From Coenobita brevimanus (taxonomy: Eukaryota > Arthropoda > Malacostraca > Decapoda > Coenobitidae), in assembly GCA_032717465.1 (NCBI GenBank), contig CM064632.1, positions 27,934,160 through 27,998,159 on the forward strand: a stretch of 64,000 nt of DNA, written 5' to 3'. A program made the translations under genes and the position numbers. Every line of letters starts with the position of its first letter. The first letter of the stretch is position 1. Under the pieces are notes generated by a model. The model was not told the origin of the DNA, ran no database searches, and saw nothing but the letters and a program-made list of their open reading frames with translations. This document shows positions 45,059-56,351 of the stretch, one piece after another.

Positions 45059-45273
45059 TTGTATTATTGTTGGCTAAGGAAGCTCCCTAACACCTCTTCA
45101 AGAGCGATTTATTTTGGATATATCTGGTTTTTATACTTCCTTACTTTGTGTATACAAAGTATAGTAATAATGGAAGGAATTATGTAACACAGATGAGGAC
45201 AGTCTGGTGTAATAAACAAAAAAAATCACTTAGGAAAAGGTGTTAGGGAGCTTCCTCAATCGAGGATACGGAC
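45059..45273. mobile_element. Family A short inverted-repeat element, copy 9
   Basis: Left arm AAGGAAGCTCCCTAACACCT and GCGATTTATTTTGGATAT. Right arm AAATCACTTAGGAAAAGGTG and TTAGGGAGCTTCCTCA. It resembles copy 1 in the centre (GGATATATCTGG, TAGTAATGGAAGG), so these two may form a subfamily. Confidence 0.85.
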
Positions 45274-45649
45274 GAACTTGTACCCGTAGCGGAAAAAGGG
45301 CTACCTGAGACTTATTTTGCTGGTTTTGACTGCAAGGATTTCCCTCGGTTCAGTCACGGTACCTAAGTGCTGCAGCCACAGCGAAATTATTAAGGATGGA
45401 CTGATCATAATTGTAGGCAAAGTTAAAATGAACCGAGTACAGTATATTCCCTTAAAAACAAAAAATAATTAATTCCCTTTAGATTTACCCCACTTTGAAC
45501 TCCATGAACCCTGTGACGTCTTTTATGGGTTTAGTTTTCTCCAGGGATGAAAAATGACTGTCTGCTTGCAACCGGTATAAATAAAAATGTCTCTGGACGC
45601 AAAACATTAAACAGAAACTCATCATCGGCGTTGGTATATGCTTGTTTTT

Positions 45650-45770
45650 TATCACTAAGTTCAGACGATATAGCTTAGGAACGATTTGTAGTGAAGATGC
45701 TAAACAAGACTATCTACTCCCCACAAATCCAAAGGTCTCCCCTAAATTGAATAACTCGTTTGGAGGAATG
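45650..45770. mobile_element. Family C element, diverged
   Basis: TTCAGACGATATAGCTTAGG at left and CCTAAATTGAATAACTCGTT at right enclose a 120-bp interval. Confidence 0.45.
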
Positions 45771-45879
45771 AATAAAAGTCACCGATCATAATGAAAAAAT
45801 TAAAACTTCCATGAAAGATGAACTGTCGCGGGATTTATGAATGACTGGAATGAGAAAAAATATGTCATGAGTGGAAGAA

Positions 45880-45926
<47 letters not shown>

Positions 45927-45938
45927 GTGTGTGTGCGC

Positions 45939-46008
<70 letters not shown>
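45880..46008. repeat. (GT)n microsatellite with GC variants
   Basis: About 64 dinucleotide units with a few GTGCGT and GCGCGCG changes near 45921-45942. Confidence 0.97.
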
Positions 46009-46011
<3 letters not shown>

Positions 46012-46320
46012 AGTCAGTATGTAAATACGATTTGGGAATTGGACGTGGGTAGTTCGGGAGAATGTAGACAGACTGGGTGATGGGAAGTGAAAGTATGGGA
46101 GTGTGTGTTTGAAGGGGGGGAGGGGGGGAATGTGTATGTCTTGAGTGTGTAAGTGCAAAAGTTTGTGGTGGACTGTGGATGTAAAGGAAAGAGTGTGGGT
46201 GTGGTGAATGTAAGGAAATATACAGTAGGTGTGGGTGTAGCTCTTCATGTCATCTCCACGTCATCACCATCCTAATAGACCAATAAATCAGTGATGGAAG
46301 AGAGAGAGAGAGAGAGAGAG

Positions 46321-46815
46321 GAGGGGAGAAGCACAACTTTATACATAAAACAATCACTACACAAACATTACCAGACTCTCTTCAGTAACATCTCACCTCC
46401 AGACAATTCAACACTATCAAAGAAGAAACACCTACATACTCAATTCATGTGCAGGGCAATACAACACCTCGATCAGAACACTATACTACAAGCCCCTCTC
46501 CTGACATGCACCCATCAGAGGTGTCGTTCAACAGAGCTGATCGAGTTCACCAGGCTAGGCTTACAGCAGGACATCACCCAGCTCTCCTCAGTTAGCTTAG
46601 ACATGGGTTGGGTGGAATCACAGTTGACACCTTCCCCGCCTATAGAAGAGACCCACAAAACATAACATTCTGCGAATAGCACTGTACAGCAGCACTAAGA
46701 CGCAGACAAATCAACAATGACGGGAACCTATGGGATGACTGCATGGGGATAGCTGTTTACCCTCAGTTGACAGGTCTGCTTGGCCAGGCATGACCGAGGA
46801 TCAACAACAACAACA
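46321..46815 (+). mobile_element. Possible retroelement 3' end with (CAA)n tail
   Basis: After a GA microsatellite, a frame to 46665 encodes peptide-like sequence of normal composition (for example SKKKHLHTQFMCRAIQHLDQ and CRSTELIEFTRLGLQ), quite unlike the low-complexity frames around it. It ends in a stop, then about 130 bp of untranslated-like sequence, then CAACAACAACAACAAC at 46802. This is the layout of a LINE 3' end. I do not recognise the peptide. A host-gene exon is the alternative, though the CAA tail argues against it. Confidence 0.4.
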
Positions 46816-47285
46816 ACAACTTCCCTCACCACAACAGTCCCCACCGCCCACACCACAAACGCGGCAACCATCACCACCGCCACCACCGTCATCATCCACA
46901 TCACAACCACCACCTAAAACGACAGCCGCAACCACCACCTACAACCACAGCCGGAACCACCACCACCATCACCATCCTTGCCACCACCACATCTACACCA
47001 CACTCACCACAACTGTCCCTACAAACCATCACAACCACTACAAACATCATCACCTTCACCTCAGTCACATCCATCCCTACCACCATCCTCACCATATCCC
47101 TCCCTATAAATCATTACAACGACAATTACTACAATCACCACTGCCGCATCCACCACAACCACCACCCTCACCACATCCCTCCATACAACTCATCACAACG
47201 ACAACCACCACCTTCCTCACCACAACCACCACCCTCCTCACCACAACCACACCCACACTAGCCCAACACCTCACTAGCACCGTGG
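46816..47285. repeat. CAC/ACC-rich trinucleotide-like region
   Basis: ACCACC, CACAACC and CATCAC motifs throughout. The His/Thr/Pro frame is a by-product. Confidence 0.8.
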
Positions 47286-47379
47286 CAACTCGGCTCGTCT
47301 CGATACGTAATCCCGAAATAATCACCAGCTTAGAGCACCACGAGAGACAAGACTGATGCTTCGACAGGTTGTTTGTTTT

Positions 47380-47700
47380 GTGTTATACTTGCTGGGTGGC
47401 TAGATGGCTGGATAAATGGATAAAAAGATGGATGGATAGATATAACGGATGAATATGTGGACAGACGGACAAAGAAATGGACGGATACATGGATAAGGGA
47501 CAAAGAAATGGATGGAGTGATAACGGGATGACTTAGCTGATGGATAGACGGATTAATGCACGGAAAACTGGGTGAATAAACACATAGGTGGATGAACAGG
47601 TCGTTGGATAAATGGATGAGGCCATGGGTATATGGATAGCAAGGCGGATAAAAAGGTTGACTGATAGACAAATGAACTGGTGTGTTCGTGGATACATGGA
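47380..47700. repeat. Degenerate (GGAT)n/(GGAC)n region
   Basis: GGATGGATA, GGACAGACGG and GGATACATGG motifs at irregular phase. Confidence 0.7.
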
Positions 47701-47841
47701 CTAGGAGAGGGAGGAGGAGGGGAGTTTTATAATGGGTAATGGGCTTGACGGGCTAGGATTTGTTGGGTGAAGGAGCCCGAGATGGTAAGCATTCTATGTG
47801 AAAATGGGCGCGATAGGAAGGCTGGCAAATATTTAGTCTAG

Positions 47842-48100
47842 GATTTTCCCTCTACCTTAGCGATTTATTTTGCATATTACTCTTCTGTGTGGTGGAGAGG
47901 GACGGCTTCACGTGCTTGAACCGATGTAGCAGGAAAACTTCACTGTCTGGTTATACAAACGTCCTTCACCTCCCTTCCGTTCACTAGAAAGGAGATGGTG
48001 GACGGCAGGACAAGGGTAACTCCACCATACAGGCCACAAGGTTCATGTTCAGATGGGCTATGGTGTATAGTATGATCATCAGCAATAACGACATCTTTGT
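47842..48100 (+). mobile_element. Family A scrap followed by family F repeat
   Basis: TTAGCGATTTATTTTGCATA (about 47857) is a family A left-arm scrap. Then GGGACGGCTTCACGTGCTTG, ATACAAACGTCCTTCACCTC and AAGGTTCATGTTCAGATGGG match family F. The AAC tail is absent or decayed. Confidence 0.6.
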
Positions 48101-48235
48101 GAAGGTTGTGGTTGTGGTGAGAAGAGACGTGATGGTCGTTGTGTTGAGTTGTAGGGATGGATATACTCTAGTCAGGGTGTTTGCTACTTACGAAAATGTC
48201 GAGATTAAAACAAGGTACAATAATTAAAACTCAAG

Positions 48236-48540
48236 AGCACATCTTACAGTGTCGTAAGCAGGGAGCACATGTTACGGTGTCGTAAGAGCACGTTATGGTG
48301 TCATAAGGGGAATGCACATGTTACGGTGTTATAATTGGAAAGCGCGTATTAAGTGTAATAAGAAGGAAGCACATGTTACCGTGTCATAAGAAAGGAGTAC
48401 ATGTTACAGTGTCATAAGAGAGGAGTACATGTTACAGTGCCATAAGGGTAGAGCATATATTACGGTGTCATTAGGGGAAAGCACATGTTACGGTGTCAGA
48501 AGGGGAGACACATGTTACGGTGTCACAAGAGGAAAGTAAA
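48236..48540. repeat. About 28-bp minisatellite, GCACATGTTACGGTGTCATA type
   Basis: About 11 irregular units sharing ACATGTTACGGTGTCATAAG. Unit length varies from about 22 to 30 bp. Confidence 0.9.
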
Positions 48541-48689
48541 CTGCCGAGGAAGAAAAGGCTCTCATGCCACCAAAAAATGAATCAATAATACAGTATCCCA
48601 TACGTCCTTTGTAATATCGATGTTGTAGGCCGGCCCATGAAATTTTAACTCCTTGAATGCGCCGACGTATTTTTTTTTTTTTTTTTACC

Positions 48690-48825
48690 ATTTTCTTACT
48701 TCTTCCTGACGATTTTATTCACCTTGAGACAGACTTTTCAAACTGGACGGCTTAGATATAACCTTCACTAACTTTTTGACTACCAGAGGCCTCTCCTAAG
48801 CTGAACAGAATCTTTTTAAAATACG
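48690..48825. mobile_element. Family C element, diverged
   Basis: CCTGACGATTTTATTCACCT at left, TAACCTTCACTAAC in the interior and CTCCTAAGCTGAACAGAATC at right. Confidence 0.5.
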
Positions 48826-49000
48826 TCACAAAAACAATCGCCGTTCTCATATTTGACGTCTAAAGATGTATATAAGTAAAAATTTGGTCACTTATTTGTG
48901 TTTTCACTGTTGACTGATGAGGCGGAAACGAGGGAGAAAAAGATAATGGGTAGAAAGGGTGATTTATTCATGCTTAAGACTCCTGCGAATTAAAAATATC

Positions 49001-49150
49001 TGTCTATCTATCTATCTACAACCAGACTCCTTTCTCTTACAGATCACGAACAAATCGCCATGCAACTCTGTCCTTAGCCGTCTGGATGCCCTTCCTCCTG
49101 CCCACACCACCCTCAGTCATATACCTGCCTACCTTATCCCTCTACTTCCG
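49001..49150 (-). mobile_element. LINE-A-related 3' fragment
   Basis: TCTATCTATCTATCTACAAC then CCAGACTCC and downstream CCACACCACCCTCAGTCATA and CTTATCCCTCTACTTCC parallel the LINE-A 3' end, with more divergence than the other copies. Confidence 0.45.
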
Positions 49151-49205
49151 TTAATCATATGTATGTAAATTTAATTATTACCGGGTACCGTTTCTTTTCG
49201 TGTTA

Positions 49206-49207
49206 GT

Positions 49208-49278
<71 letters not shown>

Positions 49279-49325
49279 TAGATAGATAGATAGATAGACA
49301 GATAGAAAGATAGATGGATATAGAC
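49206..49325. repeat. Compound (CA)n-(TA)n-(TAGA)n microsatellite
   Basis: Three different repeat types follow one another without spacer. Confidence 0.95.
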
Positions 49326-49770
49326 AGACAAAGATAGAATGGAAAACGAAAACACGATAAGCTACGCAGGTAGGTGAATCAAGTGTTAAAGGCATTCCTA
49401 TCGTAAATCCCTCGACCCTTGGTTGAATGCATAACAGAACAGCACACGCTGTCCGAAATCTGTACCAATACCTAAGCAACCTGTTCACTGTAATGCACGC
49501 AAACTTTACTAAAAACAATGCACACATTTACTGCGTTAGGGAGATGGGAGGTCTCAGCACAAAGGGAGAAAGGAAACGTTCTGGGACAGGCACACACTCA
49601 TGCATGCTTCCATCTGTTTACTCATGCATACTTCCATCTGTTCTGCACACTCTGGGCACGCACCATCATGAGAAGACCCCTTTATTGATATCGTTTTACC
49701 TTAGTTACAGTCGCTATGATTATTTAGAGCGAAAATCCAGACAGCTAACGTGATTAAACATACCTTTTAC
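49326..49770. other. No gene recognised
   Basis: A 108-codon plus-strand frame at 49427-49753 has no recognisable domain. Confidence 0.3.
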
Positions 49771-50396
49771 TTTAACCTGCAGAAGCACCTTACCAAATTA
49801 ATTTCTCTCTCTCATAGTCTTTCTTTATTATTATAGTTTTTGGGGTGGTAAATGAACGTTTCAAGATAGTTCTTTCCCTATTGTTTTTAGCCATGTTCCT
49901 TCTGCTCTGTCAACTGTTCTTCGAATATAATGGCAAACATTTATTTCAACATACCCAAATCTACCAAAATTGTTGTTGACGTCCCAGTCGCCTTTTAGTA
50001 CCTCTTCCACAGATTTTAATCTAACCTGATCTAACCTAGCCCTGCAGCTTAACCTAGCCTAACCTATTCTAGTAAGTTTTAGAAAGTTCGCCATCATGCC
50101 CGTGAAATAAAACGTCCAGACCAAAAGAGAAACAATATCAACAACACAGATTATATATGTCCAAAAAATATGCCCAAAATAGTGGATTTAAGTACGTATG
50201 AGTACGTCTCTTCCATTACGCCTGAGGAAAAACAACAGTCGGTGAGGCATAAGGAACATTTTGACAAAGGGTTTGGGGGGGGGGAAGGGAAATACAAAGA
50301 AAACTGTTTACCGCCATGAAAATATTCAGAAAAAAACAGAAAACAAATTGGAGGAATAGGAACTGAACATGTAAGGTCTTTCTGCTGCTTAAACCA
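49771..50396. mobile_element. Family D inverted-repeat element, long copy
   Basis: The left end is TTTAACCTGCAGAAGCACCT and TACC; the right end is GTAAGGTCTTTCTGCTGCTT and AAAC. They are imperfect inverted repeats of about 24 bp. Inside the left arm is a CCTAA-rich patch (about 50022-50071). The same terminal sequence bounds 53149-53654. No transposase frame. Confidence 0.6.
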
Positions 50397-51889
50397 TACA
50401 TTTACCAAGTATATTACCAATATCTTAAGCTGGCGATGTTTCTACCTGCTACCTTTCTCCTTTCAGCACTCCTATTTCCTCCACTTACTCCCTTCTCACC
50501 CTCCTTTCGTCCTCCACCTCCCCTGGGGCGCGAACACACTTGCTCAAAACATAATTACTGATCAACAAGAGAAAACGAGACAGGGTTCCGTCAAAGATCC
50601 ACACTCTTAATTCAGCTAAACATACCCGGTGCTTCGTTTCCTTTCTTTTTGTCGATGAAAGGTGCCGTTTAAGAGTCAGCGCCTCTAAACCCTCCCTCTG
50701 CTCTTCTCAGCTTTATCAACCACTCATCTGTTCATCCTTATACTCCTATTGCAATTTTTTTTTTCTAATTACCAAAAAGTGCAGACATTTTGTCGGTCAC
50801 TGAGCTCAAGGATTGTATATAATGAATAAAATGCCAGTAAATATACTAAGCCATTTCCATCACACCTGTTGAGAGGTCACCCTCGGTGTGTGACCCTCCC
50901 CCCACACACAAACAACACACGCTTCATGGTGTTTGACTACGTCGCATATTTAATACACCGAACTGTATTTCACCCATACATCATTCTTCACCCCTTTAAA
51001 CGACACGAAGATAAGTACCAAAGTAGGTAAACACTGAGATAAAATAAACAGTTCGAGTTTAACACACGGCCGTATGTTTAAAGCTGTGGGGCCTTTCCTA
51101 AGGGCCCTATATCAAAATGGTATGCCAAAAGTTTAAGTATTTCACTCTCTCTGTAGGGGTTGTTCTAAATTTTTTTGAAGGGGAAGTATGCTATGACTTT
51201 CACAAACCCTATATTTAATTATTCGTAATAAAGTAGCTCTGTACATGCAGAAAACAATGTAAATAGTTTATAGACAATATCATAACATGCTAAAAATACA
51301 ATGCAAGTATACATGGCATCTGAATTGTTTGTTATTAATACCCGCGGACTATACCTTAAGGAGTAACAGGTCAAGGGCAAGTCAGGCCCTTAGCTGCGCC
51401 TGTGGGGACATGCACTATTTTTTTTTTTTTTTTTTTCACATTCGACAATAGTCGGGTAAGATCCTCAAACTGACATGTTTAAACCACATTTACACATTAT
51501 CCGAGTGACTTAACTGAATATCGGACGTTCAGTCAATGCTACAGGGAATAATATAAAGTACATGTTGTCTCATATACGGTAACAAGTTACTATCCTTACC
51601 ACATAGGCCAAACTATGAAGCGTAGTGAAGGCATCATATCTCAGGCACTGCAAACTATATTTTTCTTTTTGTTTTCTAATACCATTTTTAAATATTTACC
51701 AGCGGCATCCTATTCATAATTCCAAGTAATCCTTGAGGAGACGGGACCGCCTTATTTTGCAGTTTTCTCACTTTTTCCTTACCCTTCAAGTATTCACCAA
51801 TTGCGTTTTTGTTTCTTTTTTTTTTTTTTTTGAGTGGTAAAAAGAACCTAAAAAAGCAGTTTGTTCACGGACACTATCTTGCAGTCCAT
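50397..51889. other. No gene recognised
   Basis: AT-rich, relatively low-repeat sequence with a T-run at 51418-51436. AAGGGCCC-like and CAGGCCCTTAGCTGCGCC patches (about 51098 and 51388) could be ends of another decayed transposon, but I could not pair them convincingly. Confidence 0.35.
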
Positions 51890-52205
51890 GAAGACAGACG
51901 GACGCCATCTTAGAACGCTATCTATATGCAAAATTACCCATATCATGGCCTACTTATCCAAACCTAACCTATATTTTCGTAACAAGCCTATCTTATTCAT
52001 CCTAACCTTACCTACCCTATTTTTGGCTAACCTAACCAAACTTATCCTAACCTGTGCGCGAAGACAGACGGACGCCATTTTAGAACGTCATTTTCAAGTA
52101 ATTTACCTTTTCTAACAAATTTTCGTACTTCAACCCAACATTATTTATCCTAACCTATTTCATGCTAACCTAACCAATTTTTTGCTAACCTAACTTCCTT
52201 AATCA
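51890..52205. repeat. About 170-bp duplication with CCTAA-rich segments
   Basis: AAGACAGACGGACGCCAT starts at 51891 and at 52061. Each is followed by TTAGAACG and by degenerate TAACCTAACC blocks. The two units have diverged substantially. Confidence 0.7.
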
Positions 52206-52930
52206 TTTTTCTTTTTTATTGGTGGATCCTCTTCCTACTCGAAAACACACCAGTACACCTTTATTAAGTCACAAGTTAGGGTCTTTTTTTTTTTTTTTTT
52301 TTTTAGGTGGTCCTACGTCTCCCGACTACCTATTTCTTATAACCGCAGCGCTAGTTAATTATATACAACATAAGTACTGACAGAATAGTTTATTACTGTA
52401 AAAGTATATACAGTATACATAAAACAAGTCCTAAAATATAAAGTTTTTTTTTTTTTCTGATGGACGTAGTAATGAATTGTACGGTGACTCCCTTGGGAGC
52501 GGACCTTCCGCCATACCAACTACGCAGGACTACCAACCACCTCTTTTCCCTTAATGCTGTCACAGCATAACATGTAAAAACTGAGGGCTTGCTTGTGCAT
52601 TCCTTAGTGTGTAAAGTGGGGACCAATGCAGGGCCTCTCCATTTGTGTTTAAGCATACGACCATCAGTGATCGGCTAATATATTCCTACAGACGTTGTGG
52701 ATATCACTGGAGATGGAATATAAACACTAACCTCGTCCCATTGTCTGATATCTTGGTCCAATCCTTCCTGCTTGTTCTTTCACTACCCACAGCTATTGCC
52801 CTAACGTCTCGTCTAGAAGCACACACTCAGGTCGTTGATAAAGCACCATTAAGGAAATAAAACTAAGCAACAGCGCCATACATCCACTTAGGTGGCAGGC
52901 GGATAAGTAAACATGAGGTTGAGGAAGTTT
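52206..52930. other. No gene recognised
   Basis: T-runs at 52285-52304 and 52444-52456. Short frames on both strands (52393-52656 minus and 52645-52860 plus) have fairly normal amino-acid composition but no domain I can name. Confidence 0.35.
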
Positions 52931-52935
52931 AGACG

Positions 52936-52990
52936 TGACGTCATGGGATCCAGCCAATAAGAGCCTTCGCTGAGTTTCTATATATTTAAT
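52936..52990 (+). promoter_or_regulatory. Candidate core promoter: CRE, CCAAT and TATA-like elements
   Basis: A perfect palindromic CRE (TGACGTCA) lies at 52936-52943, CCAAT at 52954-52958 and TATATATTTAA at about 52979-52989. The order and spacing are typical of an animal RNA polymerase II promoter reading to the right. A chance arrangement cannot be excluded. Confidence 0.35.
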
Positions 52991-53070
52991 TGATTGCTAC
53001 TCTTGCTGCTGGTGACGGCAGAATCTCTACACTCGTACAATTACGTGATACTTAGTCGATGCGATTCACC

Positions 53071-53132
53071 ATGCTTTTTCTTAACAAGATGCGTCATCAC
53101 CAATCATACGATCCACTGCAGGACAATGTTCG
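53071..53132 (+). CDS. Candidate first coding exon (unrecognised)
   Basis: CACCATG at 53067-53073 gives a strong start context about 80 bp after the TATA-like element. The frame reads MLFLNKMRHHQS and on to NV, reaching CG/GTAAAC at 53131-53136, a plausible splice donor. Without splicing the frame ends at the TAA there. No domain can be judged from about 20 residues. Downstream sequence is a family D element, which would then sit in the intron. Support is limited to signal arrangement. Confidence 0.22.
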
Positions 53133-53148
53133 GTAAACTTACGCTTTA

Positions 53149-53654
53149 CGTGAAGCAGTAGAAGGACCTTACCAAGTCAAATCATGTTCTTCCAGTTTGT
53201 TTTCTGTATTTCTCTGACTATTTTCTGGGTGATAATTTATCTTTTCCTGCTGAAAAATTTCCCACTTTTTATCATCATGCTCCCGTAGGCTAAATACGAT
53301 TGTCTTACTCATGGTACTCAAAGGTGGTTTTCGTTTCTCAACTTCCCGACTGGATGCTAGGTTAGGTTAGGTTAGGTCCGGTTAGGTTAGGTTAGGTTAG
53401 GTTAGATTAAATAATTAGGTACAGTTAAGCTAGGTTAGGTTAGGTTTAGTTAAACATTTAGGTTAGGACATTCCCTTCCGCCATTACCTTGACGAGTCAA
53501 ACGAGCTGACACCGTGGAACATGGCTAAAAACAGCGGAGAAACAGACTTCGCATGAAACATTTAATCACCACCCCAGAAATAATAAAAAAATATAACAGA
53601 CCATCAGGAAAGAAGAAACACTGGTTTGGTAAGGTGCTTCTACTGCTTCAAATA
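53149..53654. mobile_element. Family D inverted-repeat element, short copy with TTAGG array
   Basis: The left end is TGAAGCAGTAGAAGGACCTT and ACC; the right end is GGTAAGGTGCTTCTACTGCT and TCA. They match as inverted repeats in about 22 of 23 positions. The interior contains a degenerate TTAGG block at 53358-53470. Confidence 0.7.
53358..53470 (+). repeat. Interstitial TTAGG telomere-like block
   Basis: Repeated GGTTAGGTTAGG with variants (GGTCCGG, GATTAAATAATTAGG). TTAGG is the standard arthropod telomere unit, but it lies inside a short element here and is degenerate, so it is not a telomere. Confidence 0.8.
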
Positions 53655-53979
53655 TAGCGAATGTTTACCCAGTGTTCTCTCCAACTTCCGTCACTTATTT
53701 ATTTATCAGTTAGTATGCTCCATCCAATTACATCAAATTTCCGAATTTACACACACAACACACACACACACACACGAATACCTATGTTTTACCACAGTCA
53801 GTTGCTATGATGGTTTAGAGCGCTTACACAAACAACTGACGAAGAAAAAAAAAAAAAATGCTGCCAAGATAATGAATAGGTGATACGATGCTTCTTGATA
53901 TGGCCAATTTCGCCTCCTCACCACCTCACCTCAAGGACACATTCTCGCTAGGTTAGAGGGCCCTTTTTTATTTTTTTTT
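53655..53979. other. No gene; short (CA)n at 53752-53775
   Basis: An A-run at 53844-53859. Nothing else recognised. Confidence 0.4.
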
Positions 53980-54139
53980 CCTTTACCTTGGCTAAAAATT
54001 GCTATCTCTCACCTGACCCGTAAAAACAGATTAACAACAAAATAGCATCCTAGTCACAAGGAAGTGCTACAAAAAAATGTAAAATCGTATGTGAAGTAAT
54101 ATGCAAAAGGACGAAAATCTTGGCCAGACTGAGGGTGAA
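53980..54139 (+). mobile_element. Family B short element, shortened
   Basis: CCTTTACCTTGGCTAAAAAT and TGCTATCTCTC at left; AGGACGAAAATCTTGGCCAG at right. Interior CACAAGGAAGTGCTACAAAA. Confidence 0.65.
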
Positions 54140-54265
54140 GAACTAAAGCACCTCTTCTTGAGAGATTTATTTTGCTTTCTGCGCCTTAGTATTCTTTTGT
54201 AGACTATCGTTATGTTTCTTATATTTACACAGACTGAATTAATAACCTGTAAGAAAATATTACCT
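54140..54265. mobile_element. Family A fragment, left half
   Basis: AGCACCTCTTCTTGAGAGAT and TTATTTTGCTTTCTGCGCCT, with TAACCTGTAAGAAAATATTA at the end. Confidence 0.5.
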
Positions 54266-54956
54266 CTTCATATTGTAGTGCCACACATTTGATATTCATG
54301 TATGTGTTTAGTAGTACTGTAATTTTAAGTTAGATAGGGTGTAACCTGAATATTAGTTTATAAGTTCCTACTCTAAGTAGTAATTCATATATTAATAATT
54401 ACTGTAGGGCTAACTCTATTTTTATATGTATGTACCTCTGTATCTATGCAGTGGGTGATGTAATTGTAGATGTTGAGCTATGGGAATTCCTTAGTCAAGC
54501 CGAGTAATGAAAGACACATGCGAGCAGCTGATCCCCTCCCTTTGTGCGTCGTTGTTGGGCGCCGAGTTTAAACCTTAAACAGAGTAATGATGAATATACA
54601 ATTCTTTCCGTAACCTAGTTGTGAAATGTTTGCTAATGAAGCTGTTAGAACACAAGTATGTAAGACTGACAGTCCAAAAGGCCTAAATAATGTCGTTGGT
54701 GAGGATTTTAAAATTCCGTTTATCTTGGCCGTCACTAGATGGCATGAGCTGCTTTCAGATTCAAATTGAAATAGTGATAGAATCAGTATCTAATTCAAGT
54801 AAGGATAAATCCCAAATTTTCCCCAATTCAATCAAAAGTCTTGTCGTCATGGGTACACTGCTAAATAAATTGTAAAGAGAATTGAAACCCCCTATATTTC
54901 AAAAACACCACCTCATTTGACTTGAGCAGTGGCGTCCTTAGTGCCCGACATACCCC
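54266..54956. other. No gene recognised
   Basis: AT-rich, low-repeat sequence. One 61-codon frame at 54690-54875 has no domain. Confidence 0.35.
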
Positions 54957-55140
54957 ACTTGCTGCCCAGACATCGTGTGTAACAGACGTTCGTTTAGGTG
55001 AGTCGTCCACATTTCTTCTTCCTCCCCCTCTTTTTCTTTGTTTAATCCTTACTTATTGTGAAGTATGAGAAGTAATATTGTTGAGAGTTTAACGTAGTGA
55101 CTTGCTGCCCAGACATCGTGTGTAACAGACGTTCGTTTAG
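54957..55140. repeat. 41-bp direct duplication around a splice-donor-like site
   Basis: ACTTGCTGCCCAGACATCGT through CGTTCGTTTAG occurs at 54957-54997 and 55100-55140, apparently without mismatch. The first copy is followed by GTGAGT, the second by TCCCCAG. The spacing is 143 bp. Confidence 0.8.
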
Positions 55141-56351
55141 TCCCCAGACACCGGCGGCGACGTCCGTGGGAGCACGCCATTATTCCCAAGTATTGCCCAT
55201 AGACTTTTACACTTACACTTACAGCACTCACGAGTTATTATTACAAACCGAAGGTATTTGTTGTGTTATTAATGATTCTATCAAGGGAATTCTTTTTTTT
55301 GTAGATAAGGAATAGAAGTATAGAAGTGATATGTTCTGTAACGGAAAGGAAAATTCAAATTCATCAACTGTTCTCTTTCTTTAAAATTAGTTTATTAGAA
55401 AAAATTATAATCAGGAGCGTGGAAGGGAACTTACTGATTGTGAACAATAATGTGATATTTAAGTTGTACCTCGAGGCTAGACAGGCCCGAGAGATGTATT
55501 TCTAGTGATTATATAACATTGTCGATGGTGAAACGTGAAAAACAATACTGATTTGATGTGAGAACCGAGAAAATTATATGAGGAGAATACCTTATATGGG
55601 TGAAAGATGAATACAAATAATCATTCTTATTGATACGAGGCTATGCCAGCCCGAACAGACAAATCATATCCGTAAAAGTGTCCCTGTCTTGAGGCCAATG
55701 TTGAGCCCAAGAGTAACGGCCAAAAAAAGAAAGTAAAGTACAACGACTCCATATCTCGAGTGTATCAAATTGTTTCGTCTGGTAATAATGTTAGAGGAAT
55801 GATCACCCAAAAGCCTTAGTAACATTTACAATCTTTTCCCATACTAAAAAGGGTCATGTAATAAAGAAATGATAGTTTTGTGGAAATTAACAGAATTATT
55901 AAAGTAGAGTAAAGTATATAGCATTTTCTTTTCTTTATTAATATACCTAATCAAGGAAATTATGTCCTCAAGCCAAATTCACTCCCCTTCCAATTCAAGA
56001 TTCCTTCGCTGAGGGAACGACAACCACCTGGGGTATCGACTAAATCTAAACTCGGCCAAACACTACAAACGCTACCACAATTCATTCTTTTCATAAATAT
56101 TTACCATCCACTATATTAAGTCGAGTACCACGTGTATATCCATGGGTGAGTTGATCAATACCCACAACAGGTAAGAAATACATTAAGGTATTACACTGGT
56201 GAATACCGGTGATACAACATAATCAGCATTACAATATGCAGCAATAGAACTGGTAAGGAAGAATTGTTAAAGAGCTTCCATAACCGTTGAGGTAAGGTTA
56301 TTCTGTCTCTTGTTTATATCATTATCATCTTATAGTCATGAAGATTTAGAA

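Noticed and set aside
52393..52656. Zinc-finger-like domain in an 87-codon minus-strand frame
   Set aside because: Cys and His spacing does not fit a known finger and the start codon is not supported by context.
53358..53470. A true telomere or chromosome end
   Set aside because: The TTAGG block is short, degenerate, flanked by unique sequence on both sides and enclosed by inverted repeats of family D.
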